A DNA stretch of 64,000 nucleotides from Dryococelus australis (taxonomy: Eukaryota; Arthropoda; Insecta; Phasmatodea; Phasmatidae), in NCBI GenBank assembly GCA_029891345.1, contig CM057005.1, positions 64,985,760 through 65,049,759 on the forward strand. The letters are read 5' to 3'. A model generated the notes under the pieces. The model was given only the letters and a program-made list of their open reading frames with translations, ran no database searches and was not told the DNA's origin. Position 1 is the stretch's first letter. Each line of letters begins with the position of its first letter. The translations under genes were made by a program, and so were the position numbers. This document shows positions 46,720-56,469 of this stretch, one piece after another.

Positions 46720-47340
46720 TAGGCTATTCACGGTAAAGTGAGCACTTTTGAAGCTCTACTTACTTTTTTCGTACCAGCCATTTTTTTAATCCTTCCACCA
46801 CTTTTTAAAATAAATATTGCCATGTAAGTAATGAACACAGTGTATATATTTCAAAGGGACTCGAAACTTAAGAGTGGGATGGATCCCTGTGGAAACCCCG
46901 CGTCCAAGGTCAAGAAGCGAGGGAACGATACGTACGACTAACACGCACTTCTAACGCCTCATCGCTTCTACGCTTTTAATACACGCTATGAAATACAACA
47001 CATTAAACTACGGCCATACCTTCGTTCTTTTCTCTTGCCGCTTAAGGAAACTGCGTAGGTAAGCTTTAAAAATGCGATATTTGACCATTTCGACTAATTT
47101 TTTTTCTCCAAGAATACACTTTACATGACAAAAGTAAAAAAATATGGCCATAGATAATAGTTTTTTGTCTTTTCCGAAAAAAAGTCGTATTTGCAGAAAA
47201 TACGCGTATTCGCGCAAACAACTATTTCACAAAAAAGGGACCATTCCACTCTTAACGTTGAAGTCTACAATAAAATATGTTTATTGGCTATTATAACAAA
47301 TAAAACGCTTTAGAAGGTGCTCACTTTACCTTGAATAGTA
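46720..47340 (+). mobile_element. family B MITE split by a family C element
   Basis: TAGGCTATTCACGGTAAAG opens and GTGCTCACTTTACCTTGAATAG closes. Family B sequence is interrupted at GAAAC/TTAA and resumes TTAA/CGTTGAAGTC; removing the insert restores a copy of about 240 bp comparable to 53453-53694. Confidence 0.88.
46872..47251. mobile_element. family C MITE, 380 bp, TTAA target
   Basis: The ends GAGTGGGATGGATCCC and GGGACCATTCCACTC are inverted repeats flanked by TTAA on both sides (46868-46871 and 47252-47255). TTAA duplication points to a piggyBac-type passenger. Shared internal words with the second copy are CCAAGGTCAAGAAGCGAGGGA and CTTTTCTCTTGCCGCT (given as short pieces). Confidence 0.88.
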
Positions 47341-47349
47341 TATACCTAT

Positions 47350-47740
47350 CTGTCTCGTGCTGCATATCGTATTTATGCATGTAACCATTTTGAATTATTT
47401 CCTATCGAATGGGTTTTTACAATGCCTTTGTCGGTTTTCCGCCTTTCTCTTCTTAGTTATAGTAATTTAGCTATAAATACACTCAGAAAGATAGTCATTG
47501 CCTCAATCGCTGCCACGTCATCCCAATCCCTCGCTACCGCAGTTCATGTCTCCTTGCGCGATCCCCCCCCCCTCCTTTTATAGGTTATGGGACATAGCCT
47601 TGAGACCCACTCAGCTCCAGTTCCTACCTCGGACGTACACTTAGCACTTGACTAGGACAGGAAAAAAAATCCTCAGGCAGAATCACAGCGGCTCCGTGCC
47701 GGTTTGATAATCCGTCCCCAAGCCTGTAGGCCTGCAAACT
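47350..47740. other. unassigned sequence
   Basis: A C9-10 run at about 47563. No gene or element recognised. Confidence 0.4.
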
Positions 47741-47774
47741 ATATTTGTAATCCCGCACGAGCGAGGTTCCCCGC

Positions 47775-47998
47775 TTCGGAGGAGCGGTCAGACAACTCGC
47801 CTCCCACCGCGGCGAACCGGGTTCAATCCCCGGCCGGGTCACTCCCGGATTTTCGCAAGTGGGAACCGTACCGGACGATGCCGCTGGTCGACGGGTTTTC
47901 TCGGGGATATCCAATTTCCCGTCCTTTCGTTTCACCGTCATCGGCTCTCAAGGCCTCGATTTTAAGAGCCGCTAGAATCTCTCAGCTCAACTCAACCC
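47775..47998 (+). repeat. tRNA-derived SINE (family S1), best-preserved copy
   Basis: The head GGAGCGGTCAGACAACTCG and B box GGGTTCAATCCCCGGCC are followed by the S1 body and the tail CATCGGCTCTCAAGGCCTCG. Overlapping frames on both strands (105 and 118 codons) are SINE shadows. Confidence 0.92.
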
Positions 47999-48109
47999 AG
48001 TCTCTGGAAAGCAGTGCCCCTGGGAGAAGTAAAAAGGGGGGCGGGAGGGGAGTAATGTGAGAGTCGGCAGTGGCGAGCTATTTTTAATTAGTACACGTTG
48101 GCTACTTAT

Positions 48110-48570
48110 CTTGAGTGGGTGTGTTCGCAGTGGAACAGCAGGGTGCATCACGGGTGAAACATCATGTTCGGAGTGACCACCGATGGGCAGTCGTAAATAG
48201 AGCAAGGTGGAGGGTGATAGCGGACGAAAAAGGGCGTCGGAAGGGGGGGGGGAAGGGGAAATGGAAAAACGAGGTTCGGGAAATATTGTACGAGTCTCGA
48301 GGAAGAGGGAAGAAGGGGGATGTCGGAGGTTAGTGTGTTCCCGTGTTCGACTGCGGGTGCACCACTCGCCGTCTCGGCGGGTTGCCCTCTGACCTCCGCG
48401 GGATGGGGGAGGGGGAGGCCGCCCGCAGCCTCTCGGAGGCGCCGCGCCGCGCCGCCCTGACCAACTCCGCGGGGGGTCGCGAGGCCATCTCGCCGGAGAA
48501 AGAAAATGTAGGTTGTCTGCGTCACACGTAGGCGCGCGCACCGACGTGGGCGCAGGAACGTCACGAGGAG
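48110..48570 (+). promoter_or_regulatory. CpG-island-like block with possible coding start
   Basis: The GC content and CpG frequency rise sharply (CGCCGCGCCGCGCCGCC, CCGCGGGGGGTCGCG). Within it ATGGGGGAG (48402) opens a plus-strand frame GEGEAARSLSEAPRRAALTN that reaches SPEKEN before a donor-like AAT/GTAGGT at about 48508. The mix of a CpG-rich patch and a short open start could mark the first exon of a gene, but frames on both strands are open here because of the base composition. Product unknown. Confidence 0.3.
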
Positions 48571-48612
48571 GGTGTACGGGGGGTGCGTTTTACCTCACAA
48601 ATTTTGTAGGTA

Positions 48613-49023
48613 AAGTCTGTTCACAATAAAGTGAGCGCTTTAGAAATGAACCTTAGAAAAACATTCACTACCTCTGCCTGCATATATTTAACTGGCGCAC
48701 TGAGTTACATTCGCCCAGTAATGTTCGTAACGGTGGCTGGATAGTAATTCCATATTATATATTCAATAAAAAGTGTTAGGTAAACATTTGTAATAACTTA
48801 AAATTATTCCTTTAGCTTTCTGCTTTTTAATGCATCGGAGTGTAAGAACAAGCATATCTGTACAGTATTTACTTTCTTATTAATTTCACCATTTCACTTG
48901 ACCGACGCATAAATGAAATGATTAGGACCATGGCAATGTTAATTTTACATAATGCGGAGTGAATACACAACATGCATACAAGCAGATCATAAGCAGAGTA
49001 CTCATTTTACCATGAACAGCCTA
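48613..49023 (+). mobile_element. family A MITE, full length
   Basis: AAGTCTGTTCACAATAAAGTG opens and TTTTACCATGAACAGCCTA closes, with TA outside (48611-48612, 49024-49025). Confidence 0.93.
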
Positions 49024-49029
49024 TAGGTA

Positions 49030-49255
49030 GGTTGGGCTTGACTTCTCGTCGGCAGCGAGGTCATTAGAGACTGAGTAACAGAGAAAGTATCGGCCACGTA
49101 CTGTAGTAAGGTACCTTCCCAGCATTCGCCTCGAGTGATTTCGGGAAACCGTGAAAAATCGAAATCAGAATGGCTGGACCGGGATTCGAACCCAGGTCCT
49201 CCAGAATGAGAGTCCAAAACCTCTGCGCCACCTCGCTCGGTGCCCCAAATTTGGT
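49030..49255 (-). repeat. tRNA-derived SINE (family S2)
   Basis: On the minus strand a strong A box GGTGGCGCAGAGGTTTTGGA and B box CTGGGTTCGAATCCCGGTC are followed by TTCACGGTTTCCCGAAATCA and GCTGGGAAGGTACC. This body wording is common in insect SINEs (recollection, not a search). It begins six bases after a family A copy. The 88-codon frame across it is accidental. Confidence 0.85.
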
Positions 49256-49259
49256 GGAC

Positions 49260-50200
49260 GGGGTACAAAACAGTATTTGGAACCCCAACCTCCCCCCTCC
49301 CCCCCGAGAAAGTTATTTCAGTGCCAAACCTTCTTGAACCTTAATAAATTTGAGCAACAACCGCGACCTTTTAATGTCAGCGAAGTTCCACAGAAAATGT
49401 TTCCTCCTGGTGCGTTTTCTTAAGATGAGGAAAAACGCACATTCGCTCGGATGCAATGCTGCCCATGTCTCTTGGCACTTCTACTTACCCAATCCTATTT
49501 ACTATGTTCTCTCTACTAAGTGATCATAAATAACTATTGTTCTTGCTAAGTTGAAAATAGTTTAAAAAATTTTTTTTGCGAATAGTTTAAACGTAGCTCG
49601 CAGAAGATAAATAAAATTGTTCTCGATATGTTCGCTATAATTGGACGTATATACTCCTACAGTTGAAAAACAGATCCATCACAACCTTGTAACTTACCTA
49701 TGTAGATTAAAAATAACGACTGTCTTTAAAGAGAGGTCTCTAATGGTATAATAAATATCTCTATTTCAATACTTAGAAATTCTTATTTTTATATTTAAGT
49801 TTTTTTGCCGTTCCTACTTTATCTATCAAATTTCTCATGTCCTAGGCTACTGCTCTACGAAAAAGAGGGGAATAATACTGTACAGGAACCACTACACAAA
49901 ATTTTAATCATTTGCTGATTTTTTAACCTCTTTTCTCGTATTCGAAATAGGTTTTTATAAATTGCGTAAATTTTTATGGCAATATGAGTGTACTTTTAAC
50001 TTTTCACAGAAAATAGTAGGTAACGTGTATATTCACAATTATTAACAACGTGCACGCAATGTGTGCCAGTCAACAGATAGATAATGCACGACTCCGACAT
50101 CCCACAGGGAGAAAGGAACGCCAGAAAGGCGTGACCAGGGCTACAGACTTCCTTGCCCACCATCCGGCAGCTAGTGGCAGCGTCGCTAGAGCACCATATC
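49260..50200. other. unassigned AT-rich sequence
   Basis: No gene or element recognised; the 90-codon frame at 49151 is largely antisense to the SINE. Confidence 0.45.
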
Positions 50201-50204
50201 TCTA

Positions 50205-50620
50205 AAGGCTGTTCACGATAAAGTGAGCACTTTTAAAGTCAACCTCAGAAAAAAAGTCACTGCTTCTACCTGCATATATCCTAACGGGTGCCCTGAGTGA
50301 CATGCACCCAGTAAAGTTGGTAACGACGGATGGAAAGTAGTTCCTTATCTTAACGTCTAATAAAAAGGGTTAGGTAACAATTTCTGATCATTTTAATTAT
50401 TTGATTCGCTTTCTGCTTTTTTTAACGCATCGAAGTGTCAAAATGACCAGGTTTGTAAAATATTTACTTTTCTAATAATTTCACAGTTTCACTTGGCCGA
50501 CGCATGAATAAAGTCCCATGACAATGTTAATTTTACACAAGACGGAAGAATACACAACGTGCATACAAGTAGTTCTTAAACAAGTCTTTCAATAGTGCTC
50601 ATTTTACCGTGAATAGTCTA
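50205..50620 (+). mobile_element. family A MITE, full length
   Basis: AAGGCTGTTCACGATAAAGTG opens, TTTTACCGTGAATAGTCTA closes, TA on both sides. It is among the copies closest to the consensus. Confidence 0.95.
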
Positions 50621-50694
50621 TATCAGAAGCATTTCTACATTAACAACGAAGGAAAATCTGCGATCACGATTACCTCCACAGCGGCCCACGTTCA

Positions 50695-51085
50695 CTGCTA
50701 CTGACGGGCGTAATCATCTGGGGAGCCGTCACGTACTATCGTCGTTCGCAAGTGGAAGTGATATACGAGACACCAACTACACAGCGGCACGTTGAAGACA
50801 TCGTGCAGCACCGTATGTTACCTTTCTGGCCGAGCGCTAGTTTCCGGAAAGATAGCTCTCGCCGGCGATAGCTCTGGTTCCCGAGGAGTTTGCGCGTCAC
50901 GTCTAAAAACCTCCGCTCACCTGGCTTATCGCCCATCGAGCATCTGTGGGGTCAGGTGGGATGCCAGGTTCCTTCACGTCAAAGTGTTTCTCGGTTTAGA
51001 GCGTGATTTGCAACAACTCTTGGCAAATATACCGCAAGGCGACACGTAGCGTTCGTTTGGTCGGACTGTCGCATGCGTCCATCCA
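50695..51085 (+). pseudogene. second Tc1-like transposase relic
   Basis: In one frame the plus strand reads VIIWGAVTYYRRSQ (about 50711-50752), RHVEDIVQHRMLPFW (50783-50830), FRKDSS (about 50846, Asp of the QDNA position kept) and, after one in-frame stop, LRSPGLSPIEHLWGQV (50906-50958) with the final catalytic Glu. These are the order and wording of Tc1-type (IS630-Tc1-mariner) transposases. The spacing between Asp and Glu is shorter than in the family, implying a small deletion. The N-terminal half is absent. The motif wording differs from the copy at 23.7-24.4 kb, so it is a separate lineage. The tail after the stop carries AATAAAA at about 51204. Confidence 0.8.
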
Positions 51086-51272
51086 CTATGCGGACCGATA
51101 AGGTGCGAAATAAGTCTTTCACCTATGCCGCAGGTGGTCGGAACGTTGTCCTGATGGGATAATATTGTAATAATTTCCTTCTGCCGTTTGTACCGTTACT
51201 CGAATAAAATTTCCATTTTTATTAACTGCTCCTTTCTGGTGCAAACATTTTAATGGCAATGAGAGTTATCAT

Positions 51273-51543
51273 TAGAGACCCGAGAATTTCGCGGGTTCAT
51301 TTCTAGGCAAGTTGGAATTCACATACATGTACTTTCATGTAACATTTTTAATTGGCCGACGTATTGTTTGACACCTCCTAGAGATAAACGAGCCAATAAA
51401 AAACATGCAATAAATTGTGCGCCCAACCACCGCATTTTACTACCGCAACAATCAACCAATAAACATTTGATATCTGTGAGAGTATATAAAACTGTGAAGT
51501 CTAGCCTACATGTCATTGAACTCGCGAATTTCGCGGGTCTCTA
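51273..51543. mobile_element. hAT-type MITE (family D copy 3)
   Basis: TAGAGACCCGAGAATTTCGCG and CGCGAATTTCGCGGGTCTCTA are inverted ends (shown within 21 bases as TAGAGACCCG / CGGGTCTCTA tips). The perfect 8-bp duplication GTTATCAT lies at 51265-51272 and 51544-51551. 271 bp, non-coding; a CCAATAAA word occurs inside, as in the other copies. Confidence 0.93.
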
Positions 51544-51559
51544 GTTATCATCGCTACAG

Positions 51560-51845
51560 TATGTGCTTCTGCAGTTTTTGAAGCAATTGCGAATCGCGAG
51601 CACAAATATATAAATAGTTTGAAATTATGCTGACATACATGAAGGTATGGCCAATACTCAACTTATTTGCAGTTCCTAAAATTTTCAGATAGGGTAACAA
51701 ATCTTGTAATCATCTGTGATAACTTTGATTGTCAGTATAATAAGCTAAAAAGTTTTGAAAACTATTTTTTCTTCACATATTTATGACTTTTATATAAGTA
51801 TTAATCTCTACATCCTTCCATGCAAGTTCGATTGTCGATTGTTTG
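51560..51845. other. unassigned AT-rich sequence
   Basis: Nothing recognised. Confidence 0.4.
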
Positions 51846-51925
51846 ATATGGTGGTCATTAGCCTGGTTGCTAGAAAACAATTTCCCATGTTAGATTCCCG
51901 ACGTGGCCGGAACTTATCAAGTGCG
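51846..51925 (+). repeat. possible tRNA-like SINE head
   Basis: ATGGTGGTCATTAGCCTGG then ATGTTAGATTCCCGACG have A-box/B-box-like order. No body of S1 or S2 follows. Confidence 0.4.
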
Positions 51926-52232
51926 GAAAACTTCTCCGTTTCAAAATTGAAGAATTAGTTCCGTAATATCTTTTCATCTTCAGTCTGCTGAAGGCAATGA
52001 TGACGCACGCCAGAATCTCCCAGTGTTGAGAATCTTAGACAGGCTGAAAGGACTGCGCTCTTGGGCGGGATTAGACGTACCGTAACTTTGGCCCAAATAT
52101 CAGAAAATAGTATGGGGTTTTGTAATTATTAATAATTGATTTCTTTTGTTTTCTTGCTGTTCTGTGAAAACTAAAACACAAAACAAAATTAAGCACCTTT
52201 GTTTCCAACTGTTAAGATACTAAATAGACGTA

Positions 52233-52556
52233 TGGGCTGTTCACGATCAAATGAGAACTTTTGAAAGACCTGCTTAAGATGTACTTGTATGAACGTTGTG
52301 TATTCTTCCGCCTTGTGTAAAATTAATATTGTCATGGGCCTCGTCACTTTATTCATGCGCCGGTCGAATGAAACTGTGAAATTAGAAAACTAAAAACTTT
52401 ATAAATCTGCTCATTTACACACATTGATGAATTAAAAAAAAACACACAAAGCGAAATAAATAATTTACATCATCGCAAATCGTTACCTAACTCTTTTTAT
52501 TCAACGTTAAGACATGGAACTACTTTCTATCTATCGTAACCAACTTTATCGGCCCA
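52233..52556 (-). mobile_element. family A MITE, one end lost
   Basis: TGGGCTGTTCACGATCAAATG opens, and the consensus is followed to CCAACTTTATCGGCCCA, then stops. About 90 bp including one TIR are missing. Confidence 0.88.
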
Positions 52557-52559
52557 CAA

Positions 52560-53450
52560 AGTTGTCTGTGGTCGCCAAGAGGTATATTTTCTCAGATGAA
52601 TAGGTGGAGGCTGTTTGCAGGTGTTTTCTGTGATAACGAGCAAGTGCGAAAAGATATGCGAAACAAAGACGGCCGACTGCGGGAGGGAGTCACACAAGCT
52701 TGGACATTGTCAGGGACTGAAATAGAATCTAGTATGTTGCCCCAGTGATGGAAAGGATTCATATTCGACCGAATGCTCGTAGCGACGCATGGGTTTAACT
52801 ACACGATGGCCCCGAATACCACAGCCAGTTTAGGACGACGAAGTAAGCTTCCCATTGTTTACGTGGAATAACGCAGCGAGAGGGAACACTTGTCGTCGTG
52901 GGGAACGAATTACTGTCAAAACAGCGAGTGTTTCCCCAACTTTCGGTCAACATGCTCTGTTACCACACTCGGGACTACGCTAGCAGATCAATTTCAAACA
53001 TTCTCAAACTGTCTGCAGGGCGTTAACGTACGGCACTACAAATCCAAGTGCCGAATCGCCAAGTTCGCAGAATGTGGCACCGATTTAACCGCGAAAATAC
53101 GCCTAACGCTAGTCATGGGCTGCTCGTCGTGATCGTTTTAGTTCTAAATATAATTTTGTGCGTGTAGGCGTGCGCGTGCGCTGAAATTCCTGCTCCAGAA
53201 CCGAAAATATTTTATGTTTTATTTCATTCATACTCGGTAAAAACTGATACTAGACAAATATTGCTAATTTTCGTAATGTCACCGCAGGAAAAAATCAAAC
53301 TAAATGTAATTTTCCGTGATATTAGCGATAATTTCGTTACTGAAAAAAAGATATGTCCGTAATTACGCGGAAATTTTTTATAACAGTGCAGTGATGTTCA
53401 GATATTCTGAAATCCTCAGGGGGCTGGTCACCAAGAATGTATTCCTTTTA
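52560..53450. other. unassigned sequence
   Basis: GC-moderate DNA with an 80-codon frame at 52890 (MSSWGTNYCQNSECFPNF...) showing no recognisable domain. No element ends seen. Confidence 0.4.
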
Positions 53451-53452
53451 TA

Positions 53453-53694
53453 TAGGCTGTTCACAGTAACGTGAGCACTTTTGAGGACACTGTTACTTTT
53501 TCCTTTCCGCTATTTCTTATCTTATAACCACCATTTTAAGTAAATATTGCCATGTAGGTAATAAACACAAACACAATGTGTATATTCCACCGCTTTCCCA
53601 AGTTTACGTCTAAGGCTAAAACAAAAGATATTTATTGACTATTATTCCAAAAGAGATAGATTTCAGAAGTGCTCACTTTACCTTGAATAGTCTA
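53453..53694 (+). mobile_element. family B MITE, intact
   Basis: TAGGCTGTTCACAGTAACGTG opens and CTTTACCTTGAATAGTCTA closes, TA on both sides. It serves as the empty-site reference for the family C insertion at 46872. Confidence 0.9.
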
Positions 53695-54214
53695 TATCAT
53701 GTACTAAATGCCGTCCAACTCGTCGACGTTACTTGTTAATATTCTTCGCTCGGAAAAAAAAAAAATTTCATATCGCATAGTTTTTTATTCACGACGTCAA
53801 AAATCACAATTTCAGTGTTTTTGGACATAGAAATAAAATAAACTAAAACACTCTCAGAAAGATTAACAATGGTCATGTTAAGGTACACTTAGCACATTTT
53901 AATTTAAAATTGCAGGCAGATAAAAATTAAAAGCACACAAAATATTCCCAAGCATTTCCCTGTTTTAAACCATTTTTAAAAATTGCGAAATCATTTCATT
54001 GCGTAATTATAAACATTTCATCAGGTATATCGTGGTATCTCATTACAATATGAATTATATAATTTCGGTAAGTAATTTAGTTTTCATTATTTGTTCTCAA
54101 AACCTGTAAAATTGTGAATTTGACATGCCGTTATGACAAAAATATTTCCTATAAAATATTTTTATGGGACTAAATTGTTCCTGTAAGTAATGTCTGTAAG
54201 TTGGACAGTATTCC

Positions 54215-54386
54215 AGTATTAAAATTTAAGGATAGAAGTTAAAATAATTTATTTTTTTTTGTTTAACAGAAATATAAAACGCTTGGGTGCATTAAATATT
54301 TAGATAACTACCAAGAAGTCATAAATGGGGTTATTTTTTAAGGGTTTGCTTTTTTATGAGTGTGAATATATTGCGAATAAATAGAA
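54215..54386 (-). mobile_element. family E MITE fragment
   Basis: AACAGAAATATAAAACGCTTG...ATGGGGTTATTTTTTAAGG...TGAATATATTGCGAATAAATAG follows the right third of family E. The rest is too diverged to trace. Confidence 0.65.
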
Positions 54387-54450
54387 TTGTTAAAAAAAAA
54401 TTATATTTGAGTTGAAGTCTCCCTTCATCTGGACTACCTATCACTGTGTA

Positions 54451-54876
54451 TAGGCTGTTCACGGTAAACTGAGCACTTTTGAAAGCCCTCCTTAATATCT
54501 ACTTGTATGCACGTCATGTATTCTTCCTCCTAATGTAGAATTAACCTTACCGTGGGCATCACTTTATTCATGCTTTGGTCAAGCGAAACTGTAAAATTTT
54601 CTGTAAGGTAAATATTTTTACAAATCTGCTCATATTTACACTTCGATGCATTAAAAAAACAGAAAGTGGAAAAAAAAAAGATAATTTAAGTTATCACAAA
54701 TAGTTACCTATCACTTTTTATTTCACGTTAATATATGGAACTACTTTCCCCCCCATCGTTACCAACTTCACTGGGTGCATGTCGCTCAGTGCGCCCGCTA
54801 AAATATATGCTGATAGGGGCAGTTACTTTTTTCTAAAGTTGATTTCAAAAGTGCTCACTTTATCATGAACAGCCTT
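54451..54876 (-). mobile_element. family A MITE, full length
   Basis: TAGGCTGTTCACGGTAAACTG opens and CTTTATCATGAACAGCCT closes, TA outside both ends. Confidence 0.94.
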
Positions 54877-54879
54877 TAC

Positions 54880-55795
54880 AGCACTGAGTCCAACTGTGGT
54901 TACCGCGTAAAGCATATAAATAAAATGTTTGTATTTGCTTTGAACCGATGAACGAGCCACAGTAATGATGTTTTTTGTATTTACTGTAATCTCTCACTGG
55001 GTGTCTCCTTTATTTACAGATGTGAATTAGTTTGTGGTGTTCAAATCTTGTTATACATTTATAGCTCCACTATTAACTGGTGTGGAGTACAGACTCCATA
55101 CATAACGCAGCAACACACAGGCTAAATCACACCTACGTCATGCGTGTAATACATATATCGGCATTCGGCGAGATAAAGAACCAGATATAACGGTCTACAA
55201 AAATCCCAACATCCCTTTGGTAAATTACACTGACATTTTCAGACTGAGGTAGATATCAATACGGTCGATGAAATTCTGCTAGTTCATCACGAATGAAATA
55301 ATAAAAGCTTATCTCAATTTACGGCCTAAATTTATTCCCAGGACCAGTATGTGCATGTCTGAGGGTACAGCAGAATGAAAGTTTTGTTTATAAATGCTGC
55401 AGAAAGTAAACTGTCGGACACAACATCCGCAGAGTGGTTACACAGAGTCAGGATAATCTTGTTATGGCGCCTTTACTATTTCGCTTTATTTCGGAATGTT
55501 TCGATGCCTTGTTTTACTGAGTCTGGTTGATGCGTTTCTGTGTATTCAGTATTCTCTTTTCGTGACGGGGATACGCGAGTACCGAACAATTACTGTCATC
55601 AAACTCTCTCAATCAACAAGAAAAAATGAACTGCCGCCTTAGTTTGTGCAACGAATATATTGTCCCCAAAATTATTAACAAGTTTACCGTGGCAAAATCG
55701 CCATATCGAGAGTAATAATAAATATCTCCATTGTGTGTCAGTCTCAGCTACGCGATTTGCACGGAAAGCCATTTGGTGCATTTACTGCCTCGACA
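54880..55795. other. unassigned sequence
   Basis: No gene or element recognised. Confidence 0.45.
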
Positions 55796-55797
55796 CC

Positions 55798-55975
55798 TGT
55801 TCATGGCAATCAGAGTACTTTTTATGAAAACCCTACCCAGGATCTACTTGTATACACATTGTGTGTTCTTCCACCACGTGCAAAATTAACATTGCCGCAG
55901 GCCTAATCACTTTATTCAGGCGTCGGTCGGGTGAAACAAACTATTAGAAAAGTAAATATTTTATCATTTACTATT
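55798..55975 (-). mobile_element. family A MITE fragment
   Basis: TGTTCATGGCAATCAGAGTAC through CTTCCACCACGTGCAAAATT to AAGTAAATATTTTATC follows the left 45 percent of the consensus. Confidence 0.82.
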
Positions 55976-56045
55976 TCCATTTTGGAATTCTCCTAACCAC
56001 CTTGAGCAATTTGCGAGTTAATCAAAGTGATTGGGATGTTTTCTA

Positions 56046-56465
56046 CAGCCTGTTCACGATAAAGTAAGCACTTTTGAAATCGACTTTAGAAAAAGTCACT
56101 GGCCCTGCCTGCATATATTTTAACGGGTGCACTGAGTGACATGCGCCCAGTAAAGTTGGTACGAATGATGGAAAGTAGTTCCATATCTTAACGTCGAATA
56201 AAAAGTTTTATGTAACCATTTGTGACAACTTAAATTATTTCTCTCTCTTTCTGCTTTGTAATGTATAAAAGCGTAAAAATGTTAGCAGATTTCTTAAATA
56301 TTTACTTTCCTAATAATTCCACACTTTCACGTGACCGACGCGTGAATAAAGTGCTGAGGCCGGTGCCAATTTTAATTTTACATAGGGCGGAAGAAAACAC
56401 AACGTGCATAAAAGTAGTTCTTAAGCGGGGCTTTCAAAAGTGTTCATTTTGCAGTGAACAGCCTC
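56046..56465 (+). mobile_element. family A MITE, full length
   Basis: CAGCCTGTTCACGATAAAG opens, TTTTGCAGTGAACAGCCTC closes. The 74-codon frame within it has no significance. Confidence 0.92.
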
Positions 56466-56469
56466 GTGT

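Noticed and set aside
47624-48564. Several overlapping frames of 100-184 codons on both strands
   Set aside because: They cover a SINE and a CpG-rich patch. Base composition removes stops, and the translations (proline/arginine-rich) show no domains.
49170-49245. Functional tRNA gene on the minus strand
   Set aside because: The A and B boxes are good, but no acceptor stem or anticodon arm closes and a SINE body follows.
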